NCBI GenBank assembly: GCA_024516155.1
Contig: JAJJXM010000080.1
Coordinates: 183,076 to 247,075 of the forward strand
Direction of reading: 5' to 3'
DNA from: Pyronema omphalodes
Taxonomy: Eukaryota > Ascomycota > Pezizomycetes > Pezizales > Pyronemataceae
DNA length: 64,000 nt
Part shown: positions 32,101 through 44,470 of the stretch, piece by piece
How positions within the stretch are numbered: the first letter of the stretch is position 1
Layout: each line of letters begins with the position of its first letter
Made by a program: the position numbers and the translations under genes
The notes under the pieces: generated by a model
What the model was told of the DNA's origin: nothing
The model's input: only the letters and a program-made list of their open reading frames with translations
Databases searched by the model: none

Positions 32101-34036
32101 GCCTGTACTGTACAGGCATGCGTATGAATGTATTTTAGGATCTTTGTTTTATGTATGTATGTATGTGCAGCGGCGAAAATATCTGCGCCCTTTCTTTTGT
32201 GGCTTTGGATGCTTTGCTGGATGCTCCGCTGGGTACTCCTTTGGATGGCCATATGTACGATGCGATGTTCGGGCTTCTTCACTTCTATTTTATTTTCTTT
32301 TCGTCACTTTTATCATATAACCCAGGAAAAGTGCAGGATATGGTAAAACAGAGTCGGTTTGAAAGTTTGAAGATGATTTGTTGACTTTTTTGATATCTTA
32401 TCTACATGTATGTATGGCATTCGGAAAGTGTTCGAGAAGCAGGTATGTATGTAGGCCAAGCAGGGCTCACGGAGGTTTTTTTGTTTTTTTTTTCTTTTTT
32501 TTTTTTGTCTTTCGCATGCGATGAGCGTATATAGAAACGGGCTTTGATTTGGTTACTGGATGGGCTTCATCCTGCAGGTTCTGTGTACTTGCGTACAGAT
32601 TTAGATATAGGCCTGTCTCATTGGAGACCGGTTGTGGTGATGGACATGTGGATGCGCAGAGCTGAGCTTGTTATGGTGAGCTGAGAAGGAGAGGCGTGGG
32701 GTGATGAGGCTGTGGCGGAAGCGAAAGGCTGTCTCATCATTCATGAAAATAGAAAGAAGGCTGGTGACGAGTGAGGCTGGGTGAAGGCTGGGGTTAATCA
32801 ACCGAATTCGTTTGAGATAGATCAACAAACTCAAATGTTTGAGGATGTCGGACCGAGGCGGAGGGCCTCGGCTTATCCAGCGGGGAGCTCCCGACGCATG
32901 GGGTTCCCGCCATACCCCTCATGGATTTCGGTCAAAATGCATATCCCAACTTCTTCCAGGAGCGTTTTATGTGTTTCCCGTGCATAAGGCTCGGATAACA
33001 GCGAACACCAGCCGAAACAGATCAGGCTTTCTTCCAACCCCGTTGAAGTCCACCGGGATACTCCCTCTTTCTCCTTAAAAAATATCCCTCAATTGTGGCA
33101 ACTGCAGATGCAAAATCTGGAATCCACTTCTTCACTTTTATCACTTCGCAGGAATCACTCGCGTTTTATTGCTGTGATGTTCCTCATAATCTCAACAAAT
33201 ATAGCGCCCTAATTACTGGCTTTATCAGCAGTTTCACCAGCCAAAAAGGGGATAATACGTTTTCTAGAACGTCATGAATCGGTGGGGAAGAATGCAATTT
33301 ACCGAAATTCATTAGGATGGCTTTAATGAACTTATTTTCTTAAAAATAAAAAGTACATGATGTGTACTCTACAGCCACATGTTTCGAAACATGTTTGTAA
33401 AAGGGTTAAACTCATCTTTCCCCTTGTTTTCTCCAAATATCTCTCCCGCGCACGACCTTTCGACTCCGAGTCCGCTGGAGTTAGGCCGGTCCGTCCCCGT
33501 TCCTCGTTCCCGACGGCGTTCCTCGCTAGCTATACGCTAATCTCACCGTGAAAGCCACAGTGCCCGGACCCTTTGTAGAGCCACGGGTGTACTCTACATC
33601 TGCGTCCACTCGTTTTATTTAGCGATTGTCGAGGTGGAGAAGTGCGTTGCCGGTTTGTTTTTGGTGTTTTGCTCACGATGGACGATGGGGGAAAAGCACA
33701 CAGGTGGCCGATATATGATGACTTCAGTGATTGTTTCGGGACCTTCCATGGGGGTTATGTATGGTCCATTAATTAGCGTCATCGAATTCCGAATTGCGCG
33801 CGGATAGATACACCGACAGAGATTTTTCCAAGATCCAGATCGGCCTGCCGAAAGTGCTAATAATAAGCTGAAAACAGGATTTTTTGAAAGTGGATTTTCA
33901 TCAATTTTCAAGCAAGATTTCAAAGTGCGAATGATGACTGGCTCCATACAAAAAGCTGAGGACAGGGAAACGAGCCGCTGCTCACCTCTGTCTTTCTCTC
34001 CGACGACGACGCGTACCTGATCAACCCTTTCAAACA
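29113..34036. other. Microsatellite-rich spacer
   Basis: No gene supported. T-rich 3' flank to about 29600, then many simple repeats: GGAT at 29701-29728, GGGAGCCCT-like at 30178-30210, C15 at 30396-30410, CACCAG at 30603-30635, ATCT/GATA at 31060-31090 and 31430-31485, and GTAT at 31728-31745 and 32148-32168. Overlapping frames on both strands (for example at 31.6-32.3 kb and 32.8-33.5 kb) have no coding character. Confidence 0.5.
30396..30410. repeat. C15 homopolymer run
   Basis: Fifteen C, followed by a CCACC/CCCCTCC-rich tract to about 30490. Confidence 0.95.
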
Positions 34037-34765
34037 ATGGATAAAACCGCCGGGCCGAGTCCTGCACTCACCGCCACGGTCACCGTCGCCCGCTCGCCGA
34101 ATCTGCAACCCCTCGACACTGTCACAACCGATGAAAACGCCGCGCGTTTGGAATCGTTGATCCGAAGCGTCGACGCGGGAACCCTCCGAAGAATTCTGGT
34201 CTCAGCTCTTTCGGGACACGTGGCTCAGTTACATCCGTCCATCTCGGAATCCACGACACCGACCAGCACCAGACCTCCCACCGCAAAACTGCACTCATCA
34301 AATGGAGGAACCCATCCCGAATCTCCGTTGGTCCAGGCGCTCCGGACACGCTACCCTGCTATCGATCCGGCTCTCTTTGTTATGATTCAGAAGAACCGAT
34401 TCCGGCCCGATCATATCTTCAGATTATCGACATCCTTCCGTCCTCAACGTCCGGATTATAGGGAAGGATTGTCATGCTTAATGCAGCCGTTGAATCTGTA
34501 TACTCAAATCTTGACCCATTTTGCTCCGGCGGATGTACAACAGGAGCTTTCTGCTGCCCTGGCGGATTATATGGACCACCTGTTTGAGTTGAACCATACG
34601 CACACATTCGAGAGTGTGAAGGAATTCCACTTGACGTTCCACCAGAAGAGAATTGTGGTGGGTGTATGGGATCCAGCGGGTTGGAGGGAAAAGGATCAAC
34701 AAATGGAATTCCTAAGCTTAGTAAAGAGGAAAGCACCAGCAGAGCTATGGTGGGAATCACAGTAG
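34037..34765 (+). CDS. Hypothetical protein, 242 residues
   Basis: A single-exon frame with a good start context (AACAATGG). Residues 1-95 are Thr/Pro/Ser-rich and probably disordered. Residues about 96-242 look folded, with patterned hydrophobic and aromatic residues (RYPAIDPALFVMIQKNRF, QPLNLYTQILTHFAP, ADYMDHLFELNHTHTF) and a stop soon after LVKRKAPAELWWESQ. No membrane segment, signal peptide or catalytic motif is evident. I do not recognise the family. It stands alone, with 4.9 kb of empty sequence upstream and 3.7 kb downstream. Codon use and the compact two-part design favour a real gene, perhaps lineage-restricted. Confidence 0.7.
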   Translation: MDKTAGPSPALTATVTVARSPNLQPLDTVTTDENAARLESLIRSVDAGTLRRILVSALSGHVAQLHPSISESTTPTSTRPPTAKLHSSNGGTHPESPLVQALRTRYPAIDPALFVMIQKNRFRPDHIFRLSTSFRPQRPDYREGLSCLMQPLNLYTQILTHFAPADVQQELSAALADYMDHLFELNHTHTFESVKEFHLTFHQKRIVVGVWDPAGWREKDQQMEFLSLVKRKAPAELWWESQ

Positions 34766-35774
34766 GATAAGGGGCTCGGGAGGCCGAATAAGGGACGAGT
34801 GGAGGAAACCAAAAGCTCTGGCCTTTGTGCAGGAAACAAAGCCATATCTGTATACCCTGTTTAATGTTTGTTCAAAATTTGCATATGGTTCAGGAGTCAA
34901 AGTTTGGAGGGGAGGTCGTTCTGGAGGATACAAAAATAGGTGTGGCAGGGCTGCACCCTAGAGGGGAATTTGGACACATACAACTTTTAAAGGGAGGATG
35001 CATTTGATATTAGATACCGTTTAATAATAAGGGAAGATCCCTATTTTGTTTCACAATTCCGATTGCTTGTCGAAGTTCGTTTGAGAATCTACAGCACTGA
35101 GTATCTATTGATCATTGATGTTTGATAAATTCCTGCCGGAACAAAGCCTTTCCGCAAATGTCTTAACATGACCGTATCTCTGTAGTGCACAGAAGGCTTC
35201 ACGAAGTCCAGCAGGAGTGTAGTAGTTGATGCACAACATCGCTATGGATAACACAGATAGAGCCGACTTTTCTTTTCACGGTTCGACTTGACCGCCTGCG
35301 CAATACTGCACGATGAAGGTTCTGGTATTTGATATCAACGAGGAAATAGTAGAAGCGAATAATGATACATGTACTATAATTCCGTGTGCCACTTATGAGT
35401 TGAGGAGATGGTGTGACGTTCAAAGGTGGAAGACGATGGAGTGATATCTAATGATGTAAGTTGCGAGGAACGAAGTAATGGATATGTGACTTAAGCCATG
35501 GAGCCCACAGAAAAATTTCACAAAAGATATAACAGTACTTTCAGAAAACGAGGAATCGATATGTTTCTCGTTAAAATTGGCCTCCACATAGCGTCGGTAA
35601 TAACAAGAATCTTCATCAAAATGCCAGCTGAAAACATGTACATTCACATTGCTTAACTTACTATAGGAGTAGTTGTGATAACACCCGCTACTATGCAGCT
35701 TTATCAAAATGGATATTCGGTCTCTGGAAGATGTCGAACACCTTCGTCATTCACGGACCAACTCAAGACAAGAC

Positions 35775-36083
35775 TTAAGCATTCTGACTCGATAACTTAA
35801 CACCTTTCAGCTCGCATAATTGACAACTCAAACCATCCCCTCGAACCATCTCTTCTGATGTCTCCGACTGCTTATATGATAACCTATGGCTGTGTGTATT
35901 CACTACAACGTGACCAGGGATAACATTGCGAACGGGGACAAACTTTTCATCCATTATAACAATACCACATCTCTCGTGAAGCACGCTATATCTATAGTGC
36001 AAATTTTCCTCTAGAAACCTACATCCATCAAACCGCTCATAGAGTTTAAATTGTGATAATATTTGATTGAGCATCGTGTTCAT
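35775..36083 (-). CDS. Doubtful small protein or gene remnant, 102 residues
   Basis: The frame MNTMLNQILSQFKLYERF.. has protein-like composition and ends with a short Cys/Lys tail (CQLCELKG). A second minus-strand frame downstream (35420-35707) also contains a plausible stretch (SWHFDEDSCYYRRYVEANF), so the two could be parts of one decayed or spliced gene. I found no splice pair that joins them convincingly. No domain is recognised and the codons are AT-rich. Confidence 0.25.
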   Translation of the reverse strand: MNTMLNQILSQFKLYERFDGCRFLEENLHYRYSVLHERCGIVIMDEKFVPVRNVIPGHVVVNTHSHRLSYKQSETSEEMVRGDGLSCQLCELKGVKLSSQNA

Positions 36084-36366
36084 ACAATTTGATAATTAGA
36101 ATAATGATGCTTGCTTGCTTGATTGATTCATTTATTGATTGAGTTACTCATAAACGCCCCCAAACGTAAGGTTATGACATACTCTACAGTTATACATCTT
36201 TTTGAGACCTGTAGTTATTACCCCGGAGGCCCACCATCGGGATAAGCCCGAAGGCGTGTTTTAGAGTTTGAGCCATCCCCCTCTCTCTTTCGACGTACGA
36301 ATTTTCTTGCGCGTCACTATAATCATGAGCCCTGTATGCTCAGGGGTCACCTTTACCGGGTCGTTC

Positions 36367-36391
36367 TTTTTTTTTTTTTTTTTTTTTTTTT
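36367..36391. repeat. T25 homopolymer run
   Basis: About 25 consecutive T in AT-rich spacer. Confidence 0.95.
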
Positions 36392-38026
36392 ATTCATACT
36401 CGCATCCCGGGTCGTTCCCCTCAATGATTTCAAGCAATGAGTATATTATTAAGAGCTTCTAGGCTGTAGCTCTTGGTTAACACCTTTTTTTTGAGGATTG
36501 GTGTCGGAGCTGGCATTGAGTCTCTTTGTGAGCCAGATAGTAAGACATGGATGATGTTTATTTATCTACCAGTAATCTGTCTATCCTTATACCTGACCAC
36601 TGCATATCATATGCAATCACTCGACACCGTGGTCGGGTTTTCGGTGTTTTTTTCTTCTGTCTTTCATTGATGTGTCCTTGGCTATTCCAAACCAGATGTA
36701 TTAAGATTTGGTGTCTATAGCAGATAAATGAAGTAAAAGCGTAAGCTATCAAAATAATCCCATGCATTTCTGTTTTTTATTCTTATCTCCTCGCGGCAGC
36801 TGTTGGATTATTAACTTTCTTCAAACTCATCACATACTATCATTTCTTCCTCTACCTCTTTATTATCCTTGTCATTATTTTTTCGCCATAGGTATCCCGA
36901 TCAAATAATTGCAGGCGCGCCGACCACTGTGGTATAACGCGATCACCAATACACTAAGCAGCAATATTGCACCTCCAGCTGATTGCTGACTCCGCTCAGT
37001 AAGATGATTAGGATGACCGAATGACTACTATGGTACTAGGTGTTATAACCTTTGTATCTTAATTAATGATACTAGTAAATAGTCACGAAATAACCAGCGG
37101 AAAGGGTTGATACTTTCGTTGGTATCGGATTTAGTTGTAACTTCTTACTGCTCGAATCAGCGATGTGGGATTGATGAACTTTCATGGGAGGATCGCGCAG
37201 TTGAATCTGTTTTATTGTAGGTTCTAGAAACGTATTGCTTGTTGTGCGTTGGTATTTTTCGTGTTGGTTATTTCATACGGGATAAGGAAACTAGGGTTTA
37301 GGGTTGAGGGTTTATTTGTCTTCCACCGAGTGTGTCGGCGCAGGACTTGGTGTATGTGCGAAGTAGAGGAGCACGACATGTACAGGAGGACCTTTATTCC
37401 TCTTGTTCTATTTGTTTTCCTATTGTCATTCTACAGAAATTAGGTGTTTCGTTATCTGCGAAAAAAGTCGGGGAAATTCAACAAGCTTAAAGCAAGATGA
37501 GGGAACAATTGACTCCTAGTGAAGCACGGTGGCACCATCGAGCACCATCACCTAGGTCGACAGCAATCGACTCAATGTAAACACTATTGTTATTAACTAC
37601 TGAACCGTAAAACGTGTTCTTGATTTCATAGTGTAGTTGGTTATGTATCACATCAGTCTAGCACACTGAAGGTCACCAAATCGAAGGTGTGTGAAAGCCA
37701 ATTTCAGTTTGTCAGCTCCGAGTAGTTGACGTCTTTTACCGCTAAGTTCAGATTATCGCGACACTAACCCTAATCTATTGAATAGGAATCTTTTCTGCCG
37801 TAAAACAATCGCCATAATCTTGATCGCCCTATGCCCATCCGCTTCAGGTCCAATCGCCGAACCTCGTTCGTTTTATTCCAGACTATTGTATGTATGAAGT
37901 CAAATAAAACATCTAATTGGGTGGGTCGCCAAGTGCAAGTATTTCTATACCGCTGTTTCTGAGCGTGGTAAGTATTACGAAATTATATATTACAGTGGGA
38001 CTGTTCCTTTAAGGCATCGAATATTA

Positions 38027-38223
38027 GAGGACTTCCCATCGCTCTATTCGGGGTAGATAGCACAACCCCAACTTTACTTATGCGATAGCAATAGAAAATC
38101 TGAATAGACAGAGGGGTAGGTACGTCCCTGTCTATCCAAATGCTGTATTCATGTTCTATAGAAAATATTTTCGTGGTGAAATAGGCTCTCTAATCCGTTG
38201 CTATAGAGCGATGGGAAGTCCTC
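38027..38223. mobile_element. MITE-like element with perfect 21-bp terminal inverted repeats
   Basis: 38027-38047 (starting GAGGACTTCCCATCG) and 38203-38223 are exact reverse complements. The 197-bp element has no coding capacity and is internally AT-rich. The size and ends fit a miniature inverted-repeat element mobilised by a DNA transposase encoded elsewhere. I see no clear target-site duplication beside it (TTA on the left, CAT on the right), so the superfamily is unknown. It could also be a simple hairpin-forming sequence. Confidence 0.65.
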
Positions 38224-39038
38224 CATTGGCTAACTAGATGTATTGATAGGGTGGAAATACCAGGTAGTACGTACTGAATCCTCATTATGCAGAAGACATT
38301 ACTCCAGAAGATTGAGAAGATTCTTCAAGCCTTGTACACGAAGCGTCCATTCTAAATGGTATTTCGCTCGAAATGCTCATTTGAGCCATCCAAGAACTGA
38401 ATAACACATATTTCGACCAAAATTTGGCATCTGTCGAGCGTGTATTCATCACCAATCGATCTTGTTAGACAGCTAGACCGTAAACGAATTAGGCAGTCTT
38501 ACGCTATGGGGCTTAAGTCTAGTTGCCTAGCCCTAATCTCAACCCTAAAGGACGAATTCATGGCCTTCTGAAGCTTAGGCAGAGCAGTCACGTATTTCAG
38601 CCCCATCCCCAGCGATATTCCTGACCAAATTACTTTTATACGAATCTTCAACTATGAGACATCTAGGGAGAAAGATAAGAGACGAATCACTATGAGATCG
38701 AGCTAGAAGATGTACAACAGCTTTTATTAATGGAACCAGACCAAAACCGTAACTATAATCATCATGAATCGATTGATATGAGTGGAAAAGACAATTACAT
38801 TCATGTAGTATAAGAATCCAAAGCAAGATAATATTAGAAAACAGATAAACCGCCGAATTAATTAAGGCGTACAACTACCAAACAACACACCAGAATCACA
38901 ATAACAGCCGCATAAATTGAAACGTGATACAAATGTTAGCTCCCTCACTATGTAGAAAAAGAGAACTCCGCGTTATGAGGTTTGTGAATACTAGTTGGCC
39001 ATGTCCAGAGTGAAAGCTGGACGGCCGCTGAAGTAAAT

Positions 39039-39845
39039 TTACTTTTTGTGGTTAATTGTAGCCCATCCACTCGGGCTGGCTTTCGAAATCTTGTTGCCAG
39101 ATTTTGAATGAAGGATATCCTTCTTCTTGTTACCGGATGGCTTAGACATGAGCAGAGATGCCACAGGTGCGGTGACAGGTGTAGCGATAGAAGCTTCCTT
39201 ATCAGCAGATGTTGGCTGAGGACTACGAGATTTCTTATGTTTGTGGACTGCTTTGCGTGCAGTCTCATGCTTGGCGGTATTGGTACGCCTCATTGCCAAA
39301 GAACGAACGAACTTGTCGAATTTCTCCAACTCCCTGTCCCGGATTTCTGAATTACAATATGAGGTTAGCCGCTGTTGTCATGACTCGATAGACTAAGGAA
39401 ATGAGGAGTGAGGCTTACCGAGTTCCTTGCGGGCGTACTCTAGACGCTTCATGAAGTGCGCGGTTTTTCTCTCCTCCGCCTTCTCGAAGTCCGTCATCTC
39501 TGGGAAGGGTCGTTCAACGAGGGCAGAACGGGACAGAGCATCCGAAGCAGATTTGTTGGCGGAATGGCCGGGGCCGTCGTTCTTCTGTGTAGAAGGGACG
39601 AGCTTAACGTTTTTCGTGTTTTCCTTTTCCAAGACTTGATTGTTATCCAAAGCTAAGGCCGGTTTTTTCTCGGTTTGACCGGCAGCCTTGTCGAGTGGGT
39701 TCTTGTGTATGCCAATGTGTTGATGAGCCTTGGCCTCAGAGTCTTCATGATTCAAGCTGGCTAATTTCTTAGTGCATGTATTTCCACGACCCTGTGCAGC
39801 AGCGGTGGTCGAGGCTTTGAAGGAAATCTTTCTGTTCGATGGCAT
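39039..39845 (-). CDS. Basic protein of the tandem pair, copy A, 244 residues
   Basis: Exons 39845-39419 and 39346-39039, with a 72-bp intron (GTAAGC..CAG). Residues about 117-185 are the best conserved part against copy B: a charged helix DFEKAEERKTAHFMKRLEY, then RDRELEKFDKFVRSL and MRRTNTAKHETARK, with the intron inside it; a coiled coil is likely. The tail is Lys/Ser-rich, with short shared blocks (GNKKKD, HSKSGNKISK) and the ending GWATINHKK. The N-terminus is Lys/Ala/Asn-rich and poorly conserved. There is no secretion signal. The composition suggests a nuclear or nucleic-acid-associated protein, but I recognise no family. Retention of two open copies with the same intron points to a functional gene. 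Confidence 0.75.
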
Positions 39846-39876
39846 AGCTTTTGAATGTGGTGGTAGACCGGTGAGA

Positions 39877-39970
39877 CTGGAATTGGCATCATGTTAGTAA
39901 ACCTAGCTAAAATGAAGGTTGGAGTATGATTATGATGGATGGAAAAAGATGGGGTGAATGACAAACTGAC
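39877..39970 (-). other. 5' leader intron of copy A
   Basis: On the minus strand: GTCAGT donor, TTACTAAC branch sequence and CCAG acceptor, 94 bp, ending about 30 nt before the start codon. Copy B keeps the donor, but its branch and acceptor region is altered. Confidence 0.55.
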
Positions 39971-41199
39971 CTCGAATGTCAGCTTTCCGGATTGTCGTTT
40001 CAATGTTCCTCACTATCGAATTGAATGAGAAAGGTGGAACGACTCAGATTAAATACTAAGGAGGAAGATTAAAATTTGGCCGCGACTGACTCGAGAGTTA
40101 GCGTAAAATACTATTGAATTGATACTCGGCGGGCCTGCTTACCATTCTATATAATAAAGTCGATGAGACAGGGATGTTTGGCACTTTCAGCGGCTATTGG
40201 GTCTCAAGTTTCAACCCGAGAGTAGTAGTAGAAGAAGGTGGAATGGTCCAAAGTTGGATCGCAGCAAACTGATCGAGTACCCTGATTGTTAAGTGGCTTT
40301 CTTAAGCTCTTGTAATTGCGGTTTCAGAATCATCGAAAATAAGGAACACTATGGCTTGGGCCTAAGCATATGTACTCGTTAGCTACGCGTGACCAATAAG
40401 GAATCTGGATGACGAGGAAATCGTACTGTTCCTCAGTTAATCTAACGTGAGAAAAATGATACTCCTGAATGCGATATCTCTCCAGGCAACTGTCGACTCG
40501 CTAGTGGGTTGCAACACGTTGGGTATGTGCTTTGGTTATAACTTACCAACTTCGCGGGATCCAGTGTTGTATAGAGATGATTAGGTCCTGATGGTACACG
40601 AGTGTATTCTAATCCAATTTTGATAGACTTAGGCTGTGTCTGAGGATGTCAACTCCGGTGAGTTGATGGTCGTGTTTGTGGGCGGTCGGGTCACCGGTTG
40701 GCGTCTGTTGAGATCATGAAGTGGATAGAGTGGTTGGGATAAGGAAGAGGAAAGGGAGTGGGATAAGGAAGAAGGGAGTAGAGAAAAGAAGAGACGAGGG
40801 GCTAAAATCTCCTAGCTAGTCTTGGTAGACCGCCCTCATTTTGATTGTTGAAGTACATTACTGCAGCGGTGACAGGGATGAAGACATTCATGTCACGTCA
40901 CTCGGGCTGAGAAAAATTGCCTGAGTTGTGTCCTGCGCGAGATCCTTTTTTGATGCTCCATGTACACATTGACACACACTGATCTCCACCCGCCAGCTCG
41001 AATTCTGACCATCGAAGTTCATTGGTCTTGTTCTTGAGCATATTATTGGTGACATCAAGGAAACATTTCAGTTCGACGGGTCGCCAAAATGTCTTGACAA
41101 TAGTCTGAGGGTCAGTGGTGGCAACATTATCTCGGCTAAAACATTGAAATATGACGAGTTTTTATTCACTAACAGGCAATCTTGTTATATATATCGAGA

Positions 41200-43640
41200 T
41201 AGCTAGACACCTAGTCAAATTAGGTAGTCTATGAGGCGGGTCCAAGGGCACAAGGGCCTAAAGTTGGGTTGTCTACATAGCCCCAATCTCAACCATATCA
41301 GAAATGAAGCCAACTCGATTTCAGTCCTTATTCTAGATATGTCCCAACAGAGATGCTTTTACACAAATCTTCAACTATCACACATCTAGGAGGGAAGACA
41401 AATAAGGAATCACTGTGAGATCGAGAAAGGAGATTTACAATAGCTTTTATTAGTTCAATCAGACCGAAATCGAACCCGAAATAAGTATTAAGCAGTTGAT
41501 AGAAGTAGAAAAGATAATTACATGTGTGTGGTATAAGGATTTAAAATAAGATGACATCGGAAAGCAATTAGAAATGGTTTATAACCATTAAAGAACACAC
41601 CAGAATAAAAAAAAAGTATCAATCCCATCATCGTGTAGAAGAGAAGAACCGCAGTTCATAAGACTGAGAGCCGCTGCAGTTAGGTACTTTTTTTATGATT
41701 GATGGCTGTCCATCCACTGGTACTAGATTTTGAGATCTTGTTGCCAGAGGAAGATTTTGAGTGAAGAAGGTTCTTCTTTTTGTTACCGGACGACTCGGAG
41801 AGAGCCTGAACCGAGGTCCCATCCTTGACCGGGGATCCAACAGGCACAGTGACGGTTGCGGCGACGGGTACGTCCTTGGCATCCGATACTGGCTGAGCAC
41901 CACGAGCTTTCTTACGCTCGTTAGCTGTCTTGCGTGTAGTCTCACGCTTGACGGTATTGGTCCGCCTCATTGTCAATGAACTAAGAAACTCATCGAGTTT
42001 CTCCAACTCCCTATCTCGCTTTTCTGGATTACCACCTGATGTTAGCCGCCATCATCGCGAGAGGATAAACTAAGGGAATGAGGATTGAGACTTACGGAGC
42101 TCCAGTCGGGCGTTCTCCAGACGCTTCATAAAGTGGGCTGTTTTTTTCTCCTCAGCCCTCTCGAAGTCCGTCTTCTCTGATGAGAGACGTCCATCGAGGG
42201 CAGGAGGAGACGGAACAGCCGTGACAGTTTCTCTGGCGGAATGGTCGGGGTTTTTGTTCTTCTGGATTGGAGTGATGGGTTTGACGCCGCTGGCGTTCTC
42301 CTTTTTCACGACTCTGTTGTTTTTGTCGTTGCCTATGAGTTGGGCTGCGATTTTCTTGGCTGGAGCGGCAGCTCTGCGGATTGCTCCCTGGTGGATCTCG
42401 ATTTTGATGTTTGGTGGCATAGCTTTTAGATGCAGTAAAAGATTTGTATTATTGGAACTGCCATCATGTCAGCTAGTCCAATTGAAAAGAAGACAGGAGT
42501 ATAAACACAGAAATGGGAAGATATGGGCTGAATAACAAACTGACCTTGTATGTCTGCTTTTCGTATTGTCGTTTCAATGTTCCTGGTTGGTAAGACGAAA
42601 GAGAAAGGTGGGACAGCTCAGATTAAATAGCAACGAGGAAGGTTAGAATTTGGCCGCGACTGACTCGAAACTCGAGCGTTAGCGTCAGAATAATATTGAA
42701 TTGATACTCGGCATGCCCGCTTACCATTCTATATGATAAAGTCGTTCAGACAGGGATGTTTGGCACTTTCAGCGGCCATTGAGTCTCAAGTTTTAGCTCG
42801 ACAGCTGTAGGAGAAAGTGGAGGGTCCAAAGTTGGATTGCAGCACATTGATCGACTATCCTGGTCATTGAGCGATTTTGTTAAGCCTTTATAGTTGTGGA
42901 TTCAAAATTGTCGAAGATGAGGAACATTCTGGCTTGGGCCTAGGCTTTTATACTCGTTAGCCACGCGTTACCGGTACTGAGGAATCTAGAAGGCGGGGAA
43001 ATCGTACTGTTTCTCTATCAATCAAAAATGAGGCGAAGGGCTACTCCTGAGACGATGTCTCTTCAGGAAACTGTCTACTCGTGAGCGGTTGCAAGACGTT
43101 GGGTACGTACTTTGGATGTAACTCACCACCTTCGTGGGATCCAGTGTTGGATAGAGATGATTCAGGCCTGGTTGTACACAAGTGTGTTTTAATCCAATTT
43201 GGATAAACTGAGGCTGGTGGTATCTGCGGATGTCTACTCCGGTGGATCGATTGTCGCGTTTTTGGGCGGACGGGTCGCCGGTTGGCGTCTGTTGAGTGGG
43301 TAGGATAAGGAAGGAGGGAGAGTAGGATGAGAAAGAAGGAAGAAGTCAGAAGAGAATAGAAGGGATGCAAGGTAGAAATCTGCTAGCCAGTCTTGGTAGA
43401 CCGCCCTCATTTGGATTGTTGAAGTACATCACCGCAGCGGTGACATGGATGGAGACATTCATATCACGTCACTCAGGGTCAGAAAAATCTCCTGAGAGGT
43501 GGTCTGCGCTAAAATCCTTTTGGCACTCCACGTACACATTTCAACACACCGGTCTCTGTCTGGTATGTAGGGCAGCTCAAGTTTTGAGCATTGTAGTTCA
43601 TCCGTTTAGTTCCAGACTATATTACTGACGACATTAGGAA
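41200..43640. repeat. Unit 2 of the tandem segmental duplication
   Basis: Direct-repeat partner of 38465-41150, carrying the second gene copy and its upstream region. The divergence seen in flanks and introns indicates an old duplication. Confidence 0.8.
41680..42420 (-). CDS. Basic protein of the tandem pair, copy B, 222 residues
   Basis: Exons 42420-42096 and 42023-41680. The 72-bp intron is at the same codon position and phase as in copy A (GTAAGT..CAG). The conserved helix (DFERAEEKKTAHFMKRLEN, RDRELEKLDEF, MRRTNTVKRETTRK) spans about residues 84-150. The tail repeats the GNKKK, HSKS, GNKISK and GWTAINHKK blocks of copy A and adds two residues. The N-terminal part is shorter and only loosely similar. 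The pair shows strong constraint on the helix and tail and little elsewhere. Function is unknown. Confidence 0.75.
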
Positions 43641-43809
43641 ATATTCTAGTAAGACGGGTAAGTTCCATTAACAGAAGTCTTAATACTTTCTCGGTTTTTT
43701 CAATTTTTGTTGTCAATTCGTGCATAACTACTTGAGGATTTTCCAATATCATATTGCACCAATCGATAAGAGGTTTATATTAATGTAAAACCATAACTAA
43801 CAGAAGGCC

Positions 43810-44470
43810 TTTGATTTCCTATCAATGATCTTAACCTTGGTAAGTATTCTTGCACACATCTGTCACAATTGCCATGAGCATTGCAATCCAAGCATAAAAC
43901 AATGGACTACTGACCGAGAAAGAAAATGTCTCGGTATTCGTATTGAACAAAACACAGCGGGATTCAAAATCTACAGGCAAAGATATATTCAGCAAATATT
44001 GGCACGCTTCAATATTATCAATCCAATTAATGCATCAAAACCTCTGGGTTGTCGTGTAAAGCTGTGTAACCAGAAATACAAAGATAAGGAAGTGAATGTA
44101 ACACAATATCCTCACATTTTCGACTCTCTGACTTATACCCATCTCGGGATAATACCCTATATATCCTATGCAGTCACGAGTTTTAGCCGGTTTAACAGCA
44201 GATCTCTGAAGCAGCACATGACAGAGACAAAAAAGTTCTCCGGTTGCTCAAGCTAATACTAAAGCCAAAACTAAATCTTGTAACCAGTAATTGACAAAAA
44301 TTACTGCATAGTTTCAAGACGCCGGTGGAGACTATACAATCGCAAATCTACCAGTTAATGCACTATCGATCACACAATACACTGGGAAAAAGCTTTGGGG
44401 CTATACTGTGGCAGTCAAAGGGCCAAACGGTTGCCTGATTGTCAGGTTGAAACACATTCTACCCACCTAC
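43810..44470 (+). mobile_element. Decayed Ty1/copia retrotransposon fragment
   Basis: The frame 43825-44256 carries the end of a copia reverse transcriptase domain and the linker to RNase H. It shows CLGIRIEQ followed by YIQQILARFNI, then YTHLGIIPYISYAVTSFSRF, which match the usual order LGIxI, YIxxILxxF and the RPDISYAVxxxSRF block. After a stop or frame change near 44260, a further stretch (about 44320-44460, reading GGDYTIANLPVNALS and LWGYTV) resembles a degraded start of RNase H. No gag, integrase, full reverse transcriptase or LTR pair was found, so this is a dead fragment. It lies directly beyond the duplicated segment. Confidence 0.7.

Larger units (their letters stand above)
34766..38026. 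other. AT-rich spacer
   Basis: Apart from the doubtful frames at 35420-36083, nothing that looks like a gene. A T25 run lies at 36367-36391. Confidence 0.45.
38465..41150. repeat. Unit 1 of a 2.5-kb tandem segmental duplication
   Basis: Matches 41200-43640 in the same orientation. Matching text includes the 3' flank (AATCTTCAACTAT..ACATCTAGG at 38645 and 41367), the gene, its leader, and the upstream region (TGTTGAAGTACAT..GCAGCGGTGAC at 40847 and 43418). The copies are substantially diverged and contain small indels. Confidence 0.8.

Noticed and set aside
31656..32282. 208-codon minus-strand frame
   Set aside because: Built largely from GTAT/CATA microsatellites and overlapped by several plus-strand frames of similar quality.
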